Notes under the pieces: model-generated | Seen by the model: the letters and a program-made list of their open reading frames with translations, nothing else | The model's database searches: none | Told to the model about the DNA's origin: nothing | Shown: piece by piece, positions 16,890 to 29,204 of the stretch | Numbering within the stretch: position 1 is the stretch's first letter | Layout: every line of letters starts with the position of its first letter | Assembly: GCA_024403115.1 (NCBI GenBank) | Contig: JAKSSL010000005.1 | Location: 1-64,000, forward strand | Direction of reading: 5' to 3' | Length of the DNA stretch: 64,000 bases | Source: Clostridia bacterium | GTDB taxonomy: Bacteria; Bacillota; Clostridia; Peptostreptococcales; Anaerovoracaceae | Program-made: the position numbers and the translations under genes

Positions 16890-18107
16890 ATGAAACAAGC
16901 ATTGAAAAAATGGAATGATCTCAATTTAGTTATTAGAATTGTGATCGGTTTAGTAATCGGTATTATTTTAGCTCTTATTACTCCAAGTGAAGTTGCAGTT
17001 ATTTCATTACTAGGTACTTTATTCGTTAGTGCATTAAAGGCAGTAGCACCAGTTCTAGTATTGTTTATAGTTGCAGCAGCAATTTGCCAACACCAGGCTG
17101 GAACTAAGACCAACATGAAGACTGTTATTGTCCTTTATTTAGTTGGTACAACAGCTGCAGGCGTTATCGCAGTTGCTGCATCATTCATATTTAAGTTAAA
17201 TATCACTTTAGCTGACGCATCAGCAGTAGACATAACTCCTCCAGGCGGACTTGGAGAAGTACTTAACAATATTGTTATGAACATCTTCTGCAACCCAATC
17301 GATGCATTACTAAATGGTAACTATTTAGGAATTTTAACATGGGCAATCTTATTAGGTATTGCTTTAAGATTTGCAAAACCAGCTACAAAGGAAATGGTTG
17401 GCGATGTTGCAAAGGCAATCGAAAAGATTATCTACTGGGTAATTAACTTAGCACCTCTAGGCGTTTTAGGTATCGTATATGGTATCGTTGCTACAAACGG
17501 TCTAGCAGCATTAAGCTCATATGGTGAAATCATCATCTTATTAGTAGGCGTAATGCTAGTAGATGCTTTAGTTATCAATCCAATCATCGTATTCTTGACA
17601 ATCCACAAGAACCCATATCCACTTGTATTAAAGTGCTTAGCTCGTAGTGGTATAACAGCATTCTTCACAAGATCATCCGCTGCTAACATTCCTGTTAACA
17701 TGGAACTTTGCGAAGAAATGGGATTGGATGAAGAAACTTTCTCAGTTTCAATTCCTCTAGGTGCAACTATCAACATGGGTGGTGCATCAATCACTATCGC
17801 AGTAATGTCACTTGCAACTGCATTTACACTAGGAATTGATGTTGACTTCGGTTCAGCAGTAATTCTTATCTTAGTCGCAGCTGCATCAGCTTGTGGAGCA
17901 TCAGGTGTTCCTGGAGGTTCATTATTATTGATCCCTCTAGCATGTTCACTATTCGGTATTCCAATTGATATCGCTATGCAAACAGCAGCAGTTGGATACA
18001 TCATCGGTGTTGTTCAAGACTCATGCGAAACAGCTATTAACTCATCAACAGACGTTCTATTCACTGCATCAGCAGATATTAGAGCAAAGCAAAAAGCTGG
18101 AAAGTAA
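16890..18107 (+). CDS. sstT: Serine/threonine:Na+ symporter SstT
   Basis: 405 residues of the DAACS family with eight membrane helices and two re-entrant loops. The N-terminus (WNDLNLVIRIVIGLVIG) and the segments FTRSSAANIPVNMELCEEMG and VPGGSLLLIPLACS are typical of SstT rather than of glutamate carriers. It imports serine and threonine with sodium, which fits the strong glycine/serine one-carbon genes elsewhere in the window and the apparently Na+-coupled V-ATPase. An AAAGGAG site precedes the ATG. Monocistronic, with possible upstream operator repeats. Confidence 0.95.
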   Translation: MKQALKKWNDLNLVIRIVIGLVIGIILALITPSEVAVISLLGTLFVSALKAVAPVLVLFIVAAAICQHQAGTKTNMKTVIVLYLVGTTAAGVIAVAASFIFKLNITLADASAVDITPPGGLGEVLNNIVMNIFCNPIDALLNGNYLGILTWAILLGIALRFAKPATKEMVGDVAKAIEKIIYWVINLAPLGVLGIVYGIVATNGLAALSSYGEIIILLVGVMLVDALVINPIIVFLTIHKNPYPLVLKCLARSGITAFFTRSSAANIPVNMELCEEMGLDEETFSVSIPLGATINMGGASITIAVMSLATAFTLGIDVDFGSAVILILVAAASACGASGVPGGSLLLIPLACSLFGIPIDIAMQTAAVGYIIGVVQDSCETAINSSTDVLFTASADIRAKQKAGK

Positions 18108-18138
18108 TAGCTATATAAAATACAGATTAATAAACACG

Positions 18139-18175
18139 AAAAAAAGAAGCCGACCAAATGGTCGGCTTCTTATTT
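18139..18175. terminator. Bidirectional terminator between sstT and the M20 peptidase gene
   Basis: Perfect 10-bp stem GAAGCCGACC/GGTCGGCTTC (18146-18155, 18160-18169), loop AAAT, with T-rich sequence downstream on both strands. Confidence 0.9.
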
Positions 18176-19747
18176 GATTAATTCGTTCATTAATTTGATG
18201 TATAGCTCTGGAAGGGTGTTAAAGCTAAAGTCTATTTCCAGTCTTTCACTGCACTTATGCAAATCCTTTCCCTTGCTTCCAAGAACACAGGCTGGAACTT
18301 GGAATTTCTTCATTTCTTCTAATGGTAGATTATACATTGCGCCATTTCCAACTATGTTTGTGAACAGGCTGGCATAATCCTTGTTCTCATCCAAGCCTGT
18401 ATAGGAAAGGTCGGATATTCCGTAATACTCATCGATTATAAAGTCGTCGTTTATTGTTGCTTTTATAGCCTGAAGCATCTTCTCGTTCTTTCTGAACAAA
18501 TCAGGATAGTATGGTGGAATAAACGAAATCACTAGACTAGGCTCTTTAATGTTTGCCAGAGCATAAAGCTTATCTACAATCATAAGGGCGATATCCTGCA
18601 TATCCGTATTTTTACTTTGTTCTCTTTGAACAATCTCACTTATTACAGCATCTGCATTAGGAACCATATCATATAGTTGGGCATAGCTCATTATTTGTGG
18701 CTTAAAGTCAATGAATTTTGGAGCCATATCAAACTTAGCTTTGTATTCCTCGTAGCGAAGTTTCCTTTGGTTTAAGGCCTTTGCGATTGCTTTTTCAGCC
18801 ACTTCCCTAAGGGAATTCATCAGGCCTTCAGGGTCCAAATCCAGAGTGATTAGATTATAGTAGCTTACTGCAGAAAGTGGAGTGGAGCAGGAGTATATGT
18901 CCTTTAAATCCATAGTTTTCAAGCAAACGGGAACTTCGGGAGCTCTGCCGTTCTTGCTTTCTGCAAAAGCGGAGCTATATTGTAATTCCTCATAAATATT
19001 ATTAAGAATTGACAAAGGATCAAGCCCTTGGAAAGGTTCTTCTGAGTGAGTGCTTGAGCCTACAGCATAGAACATAGGCATGATTTTACCTTCGCCAGCT
19101 GTATGAACGGCATGCTTGTTAAGCAAGCTAGCTTTTTCGCTCATATAACTTTCCATAAGAAGGAAAGCCACATAGTCAAGACCATATTCTTCCCTTAGGG
19201 CGTTGAAGTGGGGGATTGCACCTAGCATTCCTTCGGAATTTGTTTCCTCACCAAATACACCCATGTATAGTATTGAACCATCGAATTTCTCATCTTCTGT
19301 ATAATGGCGTATAAGCTCAATGGCTAAAGCGTGGCCGAATTTCATATCTGCAACGCCACGACCAAAGATGTATTTGCCGCTTTCCAAGTCCTGTCTAGCC
19401 TCTTCATCAAGCTTAAGTTCGTCAGCTTTTGCTGTGATTTCCTTAATATTACAAGCTATGTCTTGAAGCTCGCCGTAGTCTTCCAAATCTACCACATCAA
19501 AGTGACCGCTTAGAATAACAGTTTTATTACTAGCTCCTTTAACATAGGCTGAAATCAGCTTTCGGCCAAGGGGATCGCCTGGAACTTCCAACTTTCTCAA
19601 ATATTGAGGATTTTCCTTATAGTAGTTTAAGCGTGAGAAGATCTCATAGATTTTTTCTCCGCCTAGGTTTTCATCCACAGTTCCTGAAATGCTTGGAACT
19701 GCAACCAGTTCTTCTAAATTCTTGTAAAGATTTTCCTTATTTATCAT
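18170..19747 (-). CDS. M20 family metallopeptidase (RocB-like)
   Basis: 525 residues, longer than typical M20 dipeptidases and in the range of Bacillus RocB. Metal-site motifs are visible: SGHFDVVD near residue 80, GRGVADMKFG near 130 and GEETNSEG near 165. It probably hydrolyses a peptide or amidated amino acid in the cytosol; RocB belongs to arginine catabolism but no rocD/rocF is nearby. The start overlaps the end of the ATPase gene by 11 bases and has an AAGGA site, so it is the second gene of a riboswitch-controlled unit. Confidence 0.82.
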   Translation of the reverse strand: MINKENLYKNLEELVAVPSISGTVDENLGGEKIYEIFSRLNYYKENPQYLRKLEVPGDPLGRKLISAYVKGASNKTVILSGHFDVVDLEDYGELQDIACNIKEITAKADELKLDEEARQDLESGKYIFGRGVADMKFGHALAIELIRHYTEDEKFDGSILYMGVFGEETNSEGMLGAIPHFNALREEYGLDYVAFLLMESYMSEKASLLNKHAVHTAGEGKIMPMFYAVGSSTHSEEPFQGLDPLSILNNIYEELQYSSAFAESKNGRAPEVPVCLKTMDLKDIYSCSTPLSAVSYYNLITLDLDPEGLMNSLREVAEKAIAKALNQRKLRYEEYKAKFDMAPKFIDFKPQIMSYAQLYDMVPNADAVISEIVQREQSKNTDMQDIALMIVDKLYALANIKEPSLVISFIPPYYPDLFRKNEKMLQAIKATINDDFIIDEYYGISDLSYTGLDENKDYASLFTNIVGNGAMYNLPLEEMKKFQVPACVLGSKGKDLHKCSERLEIDFSFNTLPELYIKLMNELIK

Positions 19748-22292
19748 AATGTGTCCTTATTGTTTTTATTATTTGAATTACTACACTAGGTCCAAATGAG
19801 CAAGCGCCGATTGTTGCCAATTGCATTCCGCTTAAAGCGCTTACTTGGAAGATGCTTGATAGGAATGGTACAGCCATTACTAAAGCTATTAGTGCTATAC
19901 CAGCTATAAAAGCACCTATGGTCCACATATTTGTAAAGAGACCTAATTTTACAATGTTTTCTTTTCCTCTAGAGTTAAAACCGTGCCATAATCTTGCAGT
20001 GCATAGAGTTATAAAGGCCATAGTTGCACCAGTTGCAGCATCTACTGCTAAACCTACCATAAATGCTATTGCTGTACCAATGGCAATTAACAAGCCTTGA
20101 TATCCTATGGTAATTAGTGTTGGTTTGTTAAGTATGGATTGACTGCTGTCTCTAGGCTTTTCTTTTAATAAATTAGGATTTTGAGGTTCCATACTTATTG
20201 CAAGAGCAGGCAGTGAATCTGTTAATAGATTAATGAACAACAGGTGTATTGCAGTAAATGGGGAAGGTAGGTTTCCTAATACTGCAAACAATACTACTAG
20301 TATGCCGGCCGCATTTCCTGAAAGAAGGAACATAATGGCATTTTTAATATTTTCAAATACATTTCTACCATTAAGTACGGCTTTTACTATAGTTGCAAAA
20401 TTATCATCTGCAAGTATCATTGATGCCGCATCCTTTGAAACTTCTGTTCCTGTAATTCCCATTGCAATTCCTACGTCTGCAGATTTAATTGCAGGGGAGT
20501 CGTTTACACCATCTCCAGTCATTGCTACTATGTGGCCTTTTTCTTGCCAAGCTTGGACTATTCTGATCTTGTTTTCTGGGGAAACTCTAGCATAAACTCT
20601 AATGTTTTCAAGTTCCTCCATCAGTTCGTCATGGCTCAGCTTATCAAGTTCAGGGCCTGACATTACAATGTTTCCGTCTTCATATATGCCAATGGATTTG
20701 GCGATGGCTGCGGCTGTAACTTGGTAGTCGCCAGTTATCATAATTGGGATGATTCCAGCTGCTTTACAAGCTGCAACTGCATCCTTTGATTCTTCACGAG
20801 GTGGGTCAATCATTGCAACCAGTCCAATGAATTCCAAATCGAACTCATCCTTCAAATCAAGGCTTGGGTTCTCTGTACCTAGTGGAATGGTTTCGCTCAT
20901 ATCTTTTTGGGCAAAAGCCAAAACTCTAAGGCCTTGGGAGGCAAACTTTTGATTGATTTCTGATACAGCTTTTTTCTCATCGGTATCCAAAGAACTGCAT
21001 CTTGAAATTACCACATCGGGAGCTCCTTTTACCACTAAAGTGTTGGCATCGCCAATATAGTGTAAAGTGCTCATAAGTTTACGGCTGGAATCAAAAGGTA
21101 TTTCTGCCAATCTAGGAAGTTCATCCATTAGTATTCCGTAATCTTGTCTTTGGTCAAAGAAATAGGAAACAAGTGCTGTCTCCGTAGGATCTCCTCCTAA
21201 GCTTCCGTCTTTTAATATAGTTGTGTCGTTACACAAAATCATTGAAGTTAGAAGTTTATCTTCATCCTTTGTGTAAGTGTCCACAACGGTCATGCGGTTT
21301 TGTGTCAAAGTACCTGTCTTATCTGAACATATAATTGAAACGCAACCTAAACCTTCAACGGCTTTTAGCTGACGCATAATTGCGTTTTCTTCTGCCATTT
21401 TCTTAGTGCCTATGGCAAGAGAAATAGTGACTATAGATGACAGGGCTTCTGGAATTGCTGCAACTGCCAAAGCTACTGCAAATAGCAGGGCATCTAGAGT
21501 TGCCATTCCTCTGAAAACATCCAGTGCAAAAACAATTACACAAATTATTATTATGGCTATGGAGAGCTTTTTGCTAAATTCATCCATAGTCTTTTGAAGA
21601 GGAGTTGCTCTGTCCTCTGTATCGTTCATCAGATTAGCTATCTTACCAAGTTCTGTATTTAGGCCAACGCCTGTGGCTACGATTACGCCTCTACCGTAGC
21701 TTACAAGGGAAGAGGAGAAAGCCATATTCTTTTGGTCGCCCAAAGCGACATCTTTTTCGTTTATGGTATTGTCCATCTTTTCTACAGATTCCGATTCTCC
21801 TGTCAAAGAACTCTCGTTGATTTTAAGAGATGCGCATTCGATGATTCTGCCGTCGCAAGGAACAATATCTCCAGCTTCAAGCCTTACCAGATCACCGACT
21901 ACGATTTCCTCTGCTGGAATAACTAATTCCACACCGCCTCTAATAACTTTGGCACAAGGTGCAGAAAGCTTTTTCAAAGCATCTAAGGATTTCTCCGCTT
22001 TCACATATTGTACAGTTCCCAAAATGGCGTTCATAATTAGAACAACAATTATTACAATTGTGCTGTCCAAATTACCTGTTATGGCTGATATTATTGCCGC
22101 AATAATCAGTATGATTACCAGCAAATCCTTAAACTGTTCTAGGAAAATTTTCCACGTAGGTTTTTTGGCTTTTTCGGGAAGCTTGTTCTCGCCGTATTTG
22201 GCTCTGCTTTCTTGAACCTGATCTTGGCTAAGTCCTACTCCTGCTTTAATTTGAAATTCTTCTAAGACTTCTTCTCTTGTCTTGTTATACAT
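19737..22292 (-). CDS. P-type cation ATPase (Ca2+/Mn2+ type)
   Basis: 851 residues, P2-type ATPase. Visible are TGES (164-167), the phosphorylated aspartate Asp324 in CSDKTGTLTQNRM, TGDGVNDSPAIK, the M4 motif AAIPEALSSIVTI and the M6 motif NLLTDSLPALA. The M4/M6 ligands match SERCA/PMR1-type pumps with one transport site. Sequence alone cannot separate calcium from manganese. The yybP-ykoY riboswitch in its leader responds to Mn2+ in known cases, so I infer a Mn2+ exporter. An AAGGAG site precedes the ATG. Confidence 0.93.
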   Translation of the reverse strand: MYNKTREEVLEEFQIKAGVGLSQDQVQESRAKYGENKLPEKAKKPTWKIFLEQFKDLLVIILIIAAIISAITGNLDSTIVIIVVLIMNAILGTVQYVKAEKSLDALKKLSAPCAKVIRGGVELVIPAEEIVVGDLVRLEAGDIVPCDGRIIECASLKINESSLTGESESVEKMDNTINEKDVALGDQKNMAFSSSLVSYGRGVIVATGVGLNTELGKIANLMNDTEDRATPLQKTMDEFSKKLSIAIIIICVIVFALDVFRGMATLDALLFAVALAVAAIPEALSSIVTISLAIGTKKMAEENAIMRQLKAVEGLGCVSIICSDKTGTLTQNRMTVVDTYTKDEDKLLTSMILCNDTTILKDGSLGGDPTETALVSYFFDQRQDYGILMDELPRLAEIPFDSSRKLMSTLHYIGDANTLVVKGAPDVVISRCSSLDTDEKKAVSEINQKFASQGLRVLAFAQKDMSETIPLGTENPSLDLKDEFDLEFIGLVAMIDPPREESKDAVAACKAAGIIPIMITGDYQVTAAAIAKSIGIYEDGNIVMSGPELDKLSHDELMEELENIRVYARVSPENKIRIVQAWQEKGHIVAMTGDGVNDSPAIKSADVGIAMGITGTEVSKDAASMILADDNFATIVKAVLNGRNVFENIKNAIMFLLSGNAAGILVVLFAVLGNLPSPFTAIHLLFINLLTDSLPALAISMEPQNPNLLKEKPRDSSQSILNKPTLITIGYQGLLIAIGTAIAFMVGLAVDAATGATMAFITLCTARLWHGFNSRGKENIVKLGLFTNMWTIGAFIAGIALIALVMAVPFLSSIFQVSALSGMQLATIGACSFGPSVVIQIIKTIRTHYDK

Positions 22293-22309
22293 AGTATCTC
22301 CTTATTAAT

Positions 22310-22347
22310 AAAAAAACTCTTAAGACATAAAAATATGTCCTAAGAGT
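22310..22347 (-). terminator. Riboswitch terminator upstream of the P-type ATPase
   Basis: On the minus strand CTCTTAGGACATA/TATGTCTTAAGAG forms a long stem with one mismatch and loop TTTT, followed by seven T. Its 5' arm CTCTTAGG is also the 3' strand of riboswitch helix P1. Confidence 0.9.
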
Positions 22348-22450
22348 CTGGCTATTTAAAGTAAAGTGCGGGCAAGCTTAACCTATATTGGCGGGGCTTA
22401 CCGAGATTGACGCAAGTACTGTGGAAATCCACTAGCTACTCCCCCTTAAG
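22339..22450 (-). promoter_or_regulatory. yybP-ykoY (manganese) riboswitch aptamer
   Basis: The minus strand shows the hallmarks in order: AAGGGGGAGTAGC at the 5' side, CGTCAAT in the internal loop, and AGCCAGACTCTTAGG at the 3' side, matching the known AGCAAGAC closing segment. Helix P1 pairs CTTAAGGG (22450-22443) with CTCTTAGG (22346-22339). Because that second strand is also the terminator 5' arm, ligand-stabilised P1 should block termination, an ON switch for Mn2+. Confidence 0.88.
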
Positions 22451-22460
22451 TTGTAGAAGT

Positions 22461-22489
22461 ATTGTAGCATTAAAGGGGAAAAAGTGCAA
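22461..22489 (-). promoter_or_regulatory. Promoter of the riboswitch-ATPase-peptidase unit
   Basis: Minus strand TTGCAC, 17-bp spacer, TACAAT. The start near 22453 lies just before the aptamer. Confidence 0.82.
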
Positions 22490-22578
22490 GAAATAATATG
22501 GAATTGGGTCGTAATTTTTACAGCCAGATTTTATATAATTTTGTATACATAATACTTGAAATAATATAGTTTTTCTGT

Positions 22579-22607
22579 TTGATTTTGTGGCAAAAATTTA
22601 GTAAAAT
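22579..22607 (+). promoter_or_regulatory. Probable promoter of the V-ATPase operon
   Basis: TTGATT (22579-22584), 17-bp spacer, TAAAAT (22602-22607), leaving an AT-rich leader of about 90 bases before the first gene. No riboswitch-like structure was recognised in it. Confidence 0.55.
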
Positions 22608-22702
22608 ATATATTGATAAAATAGCTAATTTTTGTGTGGCATTTTTAACATAAATTCGTATAAAAATTGGTAAAAAAATAAAAGAATGGAGGTGGGCAGA
22701 TA

Positions 22703-23015
22703 GTGTTTGTTGAAGAATTGACAAAGATCAAGGAATGTGAGACAAGTGCTGATGAACTTCAAAAGCAAGCAAAGCTAGATGCAGCAAAACTTGTAGACGA
22801 TGCAAAACTTGAAGCGGCTCATATTGTTGAAGAAGCTGAGTTAGAAGCAAAGACAGTCTATGACAAATTGGTTGCAGAAGGCACAGAAATTTCCGACAAG
22901 AATTACGAAGATTTTCTAGCAAAAACTAGAGAAGAATGTAAGGCTATGGAAGTTGATTTTGAAGCTAAGAAGCAAGGTGCTATCGACCTAATAGTAGAAA
23001 GGATCGTGAATAGTA

Positions 23016-23029
<14 letters not shown>
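22703..23029 (+). CDS. ntpF: V-type ATPase peripheral stalk subunit G/H (NtpF-like)
   Basis: 108 residues starting at GTG 22703 with GGAGGTG upstream. It is nearly all charged helix (ELQKQAKLDAAKLVDDAKLE and similar heptads), as expected for the coiled-coil partner of subunit E in the peripheral stalk. It is the first gene of an operon in the order F-I-K-E-C-G-A-B-D, the same as the Enterococcus hirae ntp operon. It overlaps ntpI by 14 bases. Confidence 0.85.
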
Positions 23030-25477
<2,448 letters not shown>

Positions 25478-25510
25478 TACTTAGAAATATTGAAAAGAGG
25501 ATGTGAGAAG

Positions 25511-26092
25511 ATGAGCATAGAAAATATAATTAAGAAAATTACAGACGATGCCAATCTTGTCGCACAAAATTCAATGAAGCAGGCTGAAAACTCCAAGAAG
25601 GATTTACTTGGCGGAGCTGAAAAGAAGGCTGCAAAGCTAGTTGAAGATGCAAAAGTTAACGGCCAAGATGAGAAGGAAAAGCTTATCTCACGTAAGGCTT
25701 CAGTTGCACAAATTGACAGTCGTAAAATTGTATTAGAAGAAAAGCAAAAGCTTATAGCTAAATGTTTTGATGAGGCTGTAAATACTATAGTTTCTATGGA
25801 TCAAGATAAATATGTCGCTTTATTGTTAGACATTGCAAAGAAAGCTGCAATAACTGAAGGCGAATTAATTCTTAACGAAAAGGATCACAAAGAAATCGGT
25901 AAGAGCCTTGTTGAAAAAATGAATGGAGAAATTCCTGGATGCAAAATTGTACTTTCAAAGGAAACAAGAGATATTAAGGGCGGATTTATTGTAAAGCAAG
26001 AAGCTGTCTTTATTAATCAAAGTATTGAAAGCCTAGTTGATGAAACTAAGGACGATTTAGCATTAGAAGTAGCAAACAAATTGTTCAAATAA
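25511..26092 (+). CDS. ntpE: V-type ATPase peripheral stalk subunit E
   Basis: 193 residues. The ATG at 25511 is chosen over a TTG seven codons earlier because an AGAGGA/GTGAG purine tract precedes it. The N-terminal half is a long charged helix pairing with NtpF, and the C-terminal half (about 110-193) is the globular head that binds the catalytic hexamer. Order within the operon (after K, before C) agrees with the assignment. Confidence 0.85.
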   Translation: MSIENIIKKITDDANLVAQNSMKQAENSKKDLLGGAEKKAAKLVEDAKVNGQDEKEKLISRKASVAQIDSRKIVLEEKQKLIAKCFDEAVNTIVSMDQDKYVALLLDIAKKAAITEGELILNEKDHKEIGKSLVEKMNGEIPGCKIVLSKETRDIKGGFIVKQEAVFINQSIESLVDETKDDLALEVANKLFK

Positions 26093-26102
26093 GGAGAAAT
26101 AA

Positions 26103-27110
26103 ATGGCAAAGAAAGATATACAAGACTATACCTTTGCATCGGCATATGTGACAAGCCACCAAAAAGACCTTATGACAAGACAAGATTTGTTAAGAGTAGC
26201 TAATTGTTCAGACTTTGCTCAAATCGAAGCAATGCTTCAGGAGTATAACTACGGTGAAGCAAAGGAACTTAAAGATGGTGACATTGAATGGTTCCTTAGA
26301 AGAGAGCAAAACAAATTATTCGACATGGTATATAACACTTTACCAGATAGAAAAGAATTAGCTCATTACCTATATCCTTATGACTACCACAACGTAAAGG
26401 TATGTCTAAAGGCTGAATTGCTTGGTATCACTCCAAACGAGACATATTTAATGTCAACTGGAGATTTGGAGTATCAAAGAGTAATCGCCATGATTCGTGA
26501 CAGAAGCTATGAATTTATGTCACCTGAAATGAAGGAGGCAATTAAAGAGGCTTTGGACACATACGGACGTGGCCATGATCCGCAAGTAATCGACCTAATA
26601 ATGGATAAGGCTTGCTACAAGGAAATGCTTAGAAAAGCCAAAGAAACTGAAGAAGAGTTCTTAATTGATATTGTAAAGCTAAAAATCGATTCACTGAACA
26701 TTAAGATGTGGGTTAGATTGAGAGAAATGGATAAGCCATGGTCATTCTTTGAAAAGGTTTATCTTGACGGCGGAAACATTTCACTTAATTTCTTCGTTTC
26801 AGCTTATGAAGAGGCATATAATCAAGTTGCTGAAAAACTAGTTGCTTTTGGTTTCAAGGAAGCAATGCTTGAAGGTTCAAGAGTTTTCCGTGAAACTGGT
26901 AGCTTTAACAGACTAGAAGTAGAACTTGAAAATGTTGTAATGGAATACAACAAGAAGGCAAAATATCTAAGCTTTGGTATTGTACCAATTGCCGGATATT
27001 GGTATGCAAAGGAAACAGAAATCGATAATCTTAGAATTATCTTAACAGGCAAATTAATAGGCTCAAGTATAGAGCAAATCAGCGAAAGATTGAGGGAGCC
27101 ATATGTATAA
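26103..27110 (+). CDS. ntpC: V-type ATPase subunit C (d-type, rotor adaptor)
   Basis: 335 residues, all-helical. This subunit caps the proteolipid ring and couples it to the central stalk. Family landmarks include the YPYDYHNVKVCLKAELLG segment and the C-terminal GIVPIAGYWYAKETEIDNLR. An AAGGAG site lies before the ATG. It overlaps ntpG by 8 bases. Confidence 0.92.
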   Translation: MAKKDIQDYTFASAYVTSHQKDLMTRQDLLRVANCSDFAQIEAMLQEYNYGEAKELKDGDIEWFLRREQNKLFDMVYNTLPDRKELAHYLYPYDYHNVKVCLKAELLGITPNETYLMSTGDLEYQRVIAMIRDRSYEFMSPEMKEAIKEALDTYGRGHDPQVIDLIMDKACYKEMLRKAKETEEEFLIDIVKLKIDSLNIKMWVRLREMDKPWSFFEKVYLDGGNISLNFFVSAYEEAYNQVAEKLVAFGFKEAMLEGSRVFRETGSFNRLEVELENVVMEYNKKAKYLSFGIVPIAGYWYAKETEIDNLRIILTGKLIGSSIEQISERLREPYV

Positions 27111-27426
27111 AATAGGTGTTATAGGTGACAGAGACTCAGTTCTAGGCTTCAAGGCTTTAGGATTAGAAGTATTTCCTGTTCACAATGAAGAAGAAGCAAA
27201 ACATACTCTAAGAGAGCTTGCTGACAATGAATATGCCATTATATACATAGTGGAAGACTTGGCAGTAGCTTTAGAGAAAGAAATTGACAAATATAAAGAC
27301 TCCAGACTCCCAGCAATTATTCCTATCCCAGGCAAAGACGGTGCCAGCGGAAGAGGAATGGATAGCGTCAAGAAATCAGTTGAACGTGCTGTTGGAGCAG
27401 ATATATTATTTGGAGGTGACAATTAA
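27103..27426 (+). CDS. ntpG: V-type ATPase subunit F (central stalk)
   Basis: 107 residues, the family norm. It begins [20 protein letters not shown], characteristic of subunit F (named G in the Enterococcus ntp scheme), a small Rossmann-like protein of the central stalk with subunit D. It overlaps ntpC by 8 bases and ntpA by 1 base (TAATG), implying coupled translation. Confidence 0.93.
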   Translation: MYKIGVIGDRDSVLGFKALGLEVFPVHNEEEAKHTLRELADNEYAIIYIVEDLAVALEKEIDKYKDSRLPAIIPIPGKDGASGRGMDSVKKSVERAVGADILFGGDN

Positions 27427-29204
27427 TGAGTCAAGGAAAAATCGTTAAGGTCGCAGGTCCTCTAGTAGTTGCATCAGGCATGTCCGATGCAAATATGTTC
27501 GACGTAGTTCGTGTAGGTGACCTAGGACTTGTAGGCGAAATCATAGAAATGAGAGGCGACATGGCCTCAATTCAGGTTTACGAAGAAACTGCAGGAATCG
27601 GACCTGGAGCACCAGTAGAAACAACTGGAGCACCACTTTCTGTAGAACTTGGACCTGGACTTATTGAAACAATGTATGATGGAATTCAAAGACCACTAGT
27701 TGCTATGAGAGAAAAAGCAGGAGCAAACATCACTAGAGGTATTAAAGTACCATCATTAAACAGAGAAAAGAAATGGGCTTTCGTACCAACAGTAAAAGTT
27801 GGCGACGAAGTTGAATCAGGTGATATCATCGGTACAGTTCAAGAAACAGTAGTTGTTGAACAAAAGATCATGGTACCAAATGGTGTCAAAGGTACAGTAG
27901 AATCCATCGAAGAAGGTGAATTCACTGTAGAAGAAGTTGTTTGCAAGGTTAAGAAAGAAGATGGCACTGTTGCAGAATTAACAATGATGCAAAAATGGCC
28001 AGTTCGTGTAGGTAGACCTTACAAAGAAAAATTAGTTCCAGAAATGCCACTTATTACTGGACAACGTGTAATCGACACATTGTTCCCAATCGCTAAGGGC
28101 GGTGTAGCAGCAATTCCAGGACCATTCGGTTCAGGTAAGACAGTTACTCAACACCAACTTGCAAAGTGGGCTGATGCTGATATCGTAGTATATATCGGTT
28201 GTGGCGAACGTGGAAATGAAATGACTGACGTACTAATGGAATTCCCAGAATTGGTTGACCCTCGTACAGGCCAATCTCTAATGAAGAGAACAGTTCTAAT
28301 TGCTAATACTTCCGACATGCCAGTAGCTGCCAGAGAAGCATCAGTATATACAGGAATTACTATTGCAGAATATTTCAGAGACATGGGTTATTCAGTAGCT
28401 TTAATGGCTGACTCAACATCAAGATGGGCAGAAGCTCTTCGTGAAATGTCAGGTCGTTTGGAAGAAATGCCTGGTGAAGAAGGATATCCTGCTTACCTAG
28501 CATCACGTATTGCTCAATTCTATGAAAGAGCAGGCCGTGTAGTTTCAACAGGTAAGGAAGGAAGAGTTGGTGCTCTTTCAGCTATCGGAGCTGTATCCCC
28601 TCCAGGAGGAGATATTTCAGAGCCAGTATCCCAAGCAACACTTCGTATTGTAAAGGTATTCTGGTGTCTAGACTCAGCTTTAGCATATAAGCGTCACTTC
28701 CCAGCAATCAACTGGTTACAATCATATTCACTATACATTGATAGATTGACTAAATGGTTTGAAGAGAACGTAGCAAAAGACTTCCCTGAATTAAGACAAG
28801 AAGCTATTATCTTACTTCAAGAAGAAGCTGAGTTAGAAGAAATCGTTCAATTAGTAGGTGTTGATGCATTATCATTCGAAGATAGAGTTAAGTTGGAAGC
28901 AAGTAAGTCCATCAGAGAAGACTACTTACACCAAAACTCATTCCACGAAATCGATACTTACACATCAACAAACAAGCAATACAAGATGCTTAAGTTGATT
29001 CTTCAATGGTATGAATTATCAAAGGATGCTGTACAAAGAGGTGCTGCATTCAATGCATTGGCTTCAATGCCATTGAGAGAAACTATTGGTCGTTTCAAAT
29101 ATATTGAAGAAGACAAGGTTGATCAATCCTATGATGAAATTCTTGCTCAATTGAAGGAAGCTATTTCAGAAATTATTGCTAAGGGGGCTGAAGAAGATGA
29201 TTAA
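27426..29204 (+). CDS. ntpA: V-type ATPase catalytic subunit A
   Basis: 592 residues. The catalytic P-loop GPFGSGKT is at 232-239, the catalytic glutamate region is [12 protein letters not shown], and the A-subunit-specific non-homologous insert lies at about 110-190. It hydrolyses ATP (or makes it) at the interface with NtpB. GGAGGTG sits upstream. Its last 8 bases overlap ntpB. Confidence 0.97.
   Translation: MSQGKIVKVAGPLVVASGMSDANMFDVVRVGDLGLVGEIIEMRGDMASIQVYEETAGIGPGAPVETTGAPLSVELGPGLIETMYDGIQRPLVAMREKAGANITRGIKVPSLNREKKWAFVPTVKVGDEVESGDIIGTVQETVVVEQKIMVPNGVKGTVESIEEGEFTVEEVVCKVKKEDGTVAELTMMQKWPVRVGRPYKEKLVPEMPLITGQRVIDTLFPIAKGGVAAIPGPFGSGKTVTQHQLAKWADADIVVYIGCGERGNEMTDVLMEFPELVDPRTGQSLMKRTVLIANTSDMPVAAREASVYTGITIAEYFRDMGYSVALMADSTSRWAEALREMSGRLEEMPGEEGYPAYLASRIAQFYERAGRVVSTGKEGRVGALSAIGAVSPPGGDISEPVSQATLRIVKVFWCLDSALAYKRHFPAINWLQSYSLYIDRLTKWFEENVAKDFPELRQEAIILLQEEAELEEIVQLVGVDALSFEDRVKLEASKSIREDYLHQNSFHEIDTYTSTNKQYKMLKLILQWYELSKDAVQRGAAFNALASMPLRETIGRFKYIEEDKVDQSYDEILAQLKEAISEIIAKGAEEDD

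Noticed and set aside
17432-18004. A 190-codon open frame antisense to sstT
   Set aside because: Full overlap with a confidently assigned transporter gene and no start signals; a composition shadow.
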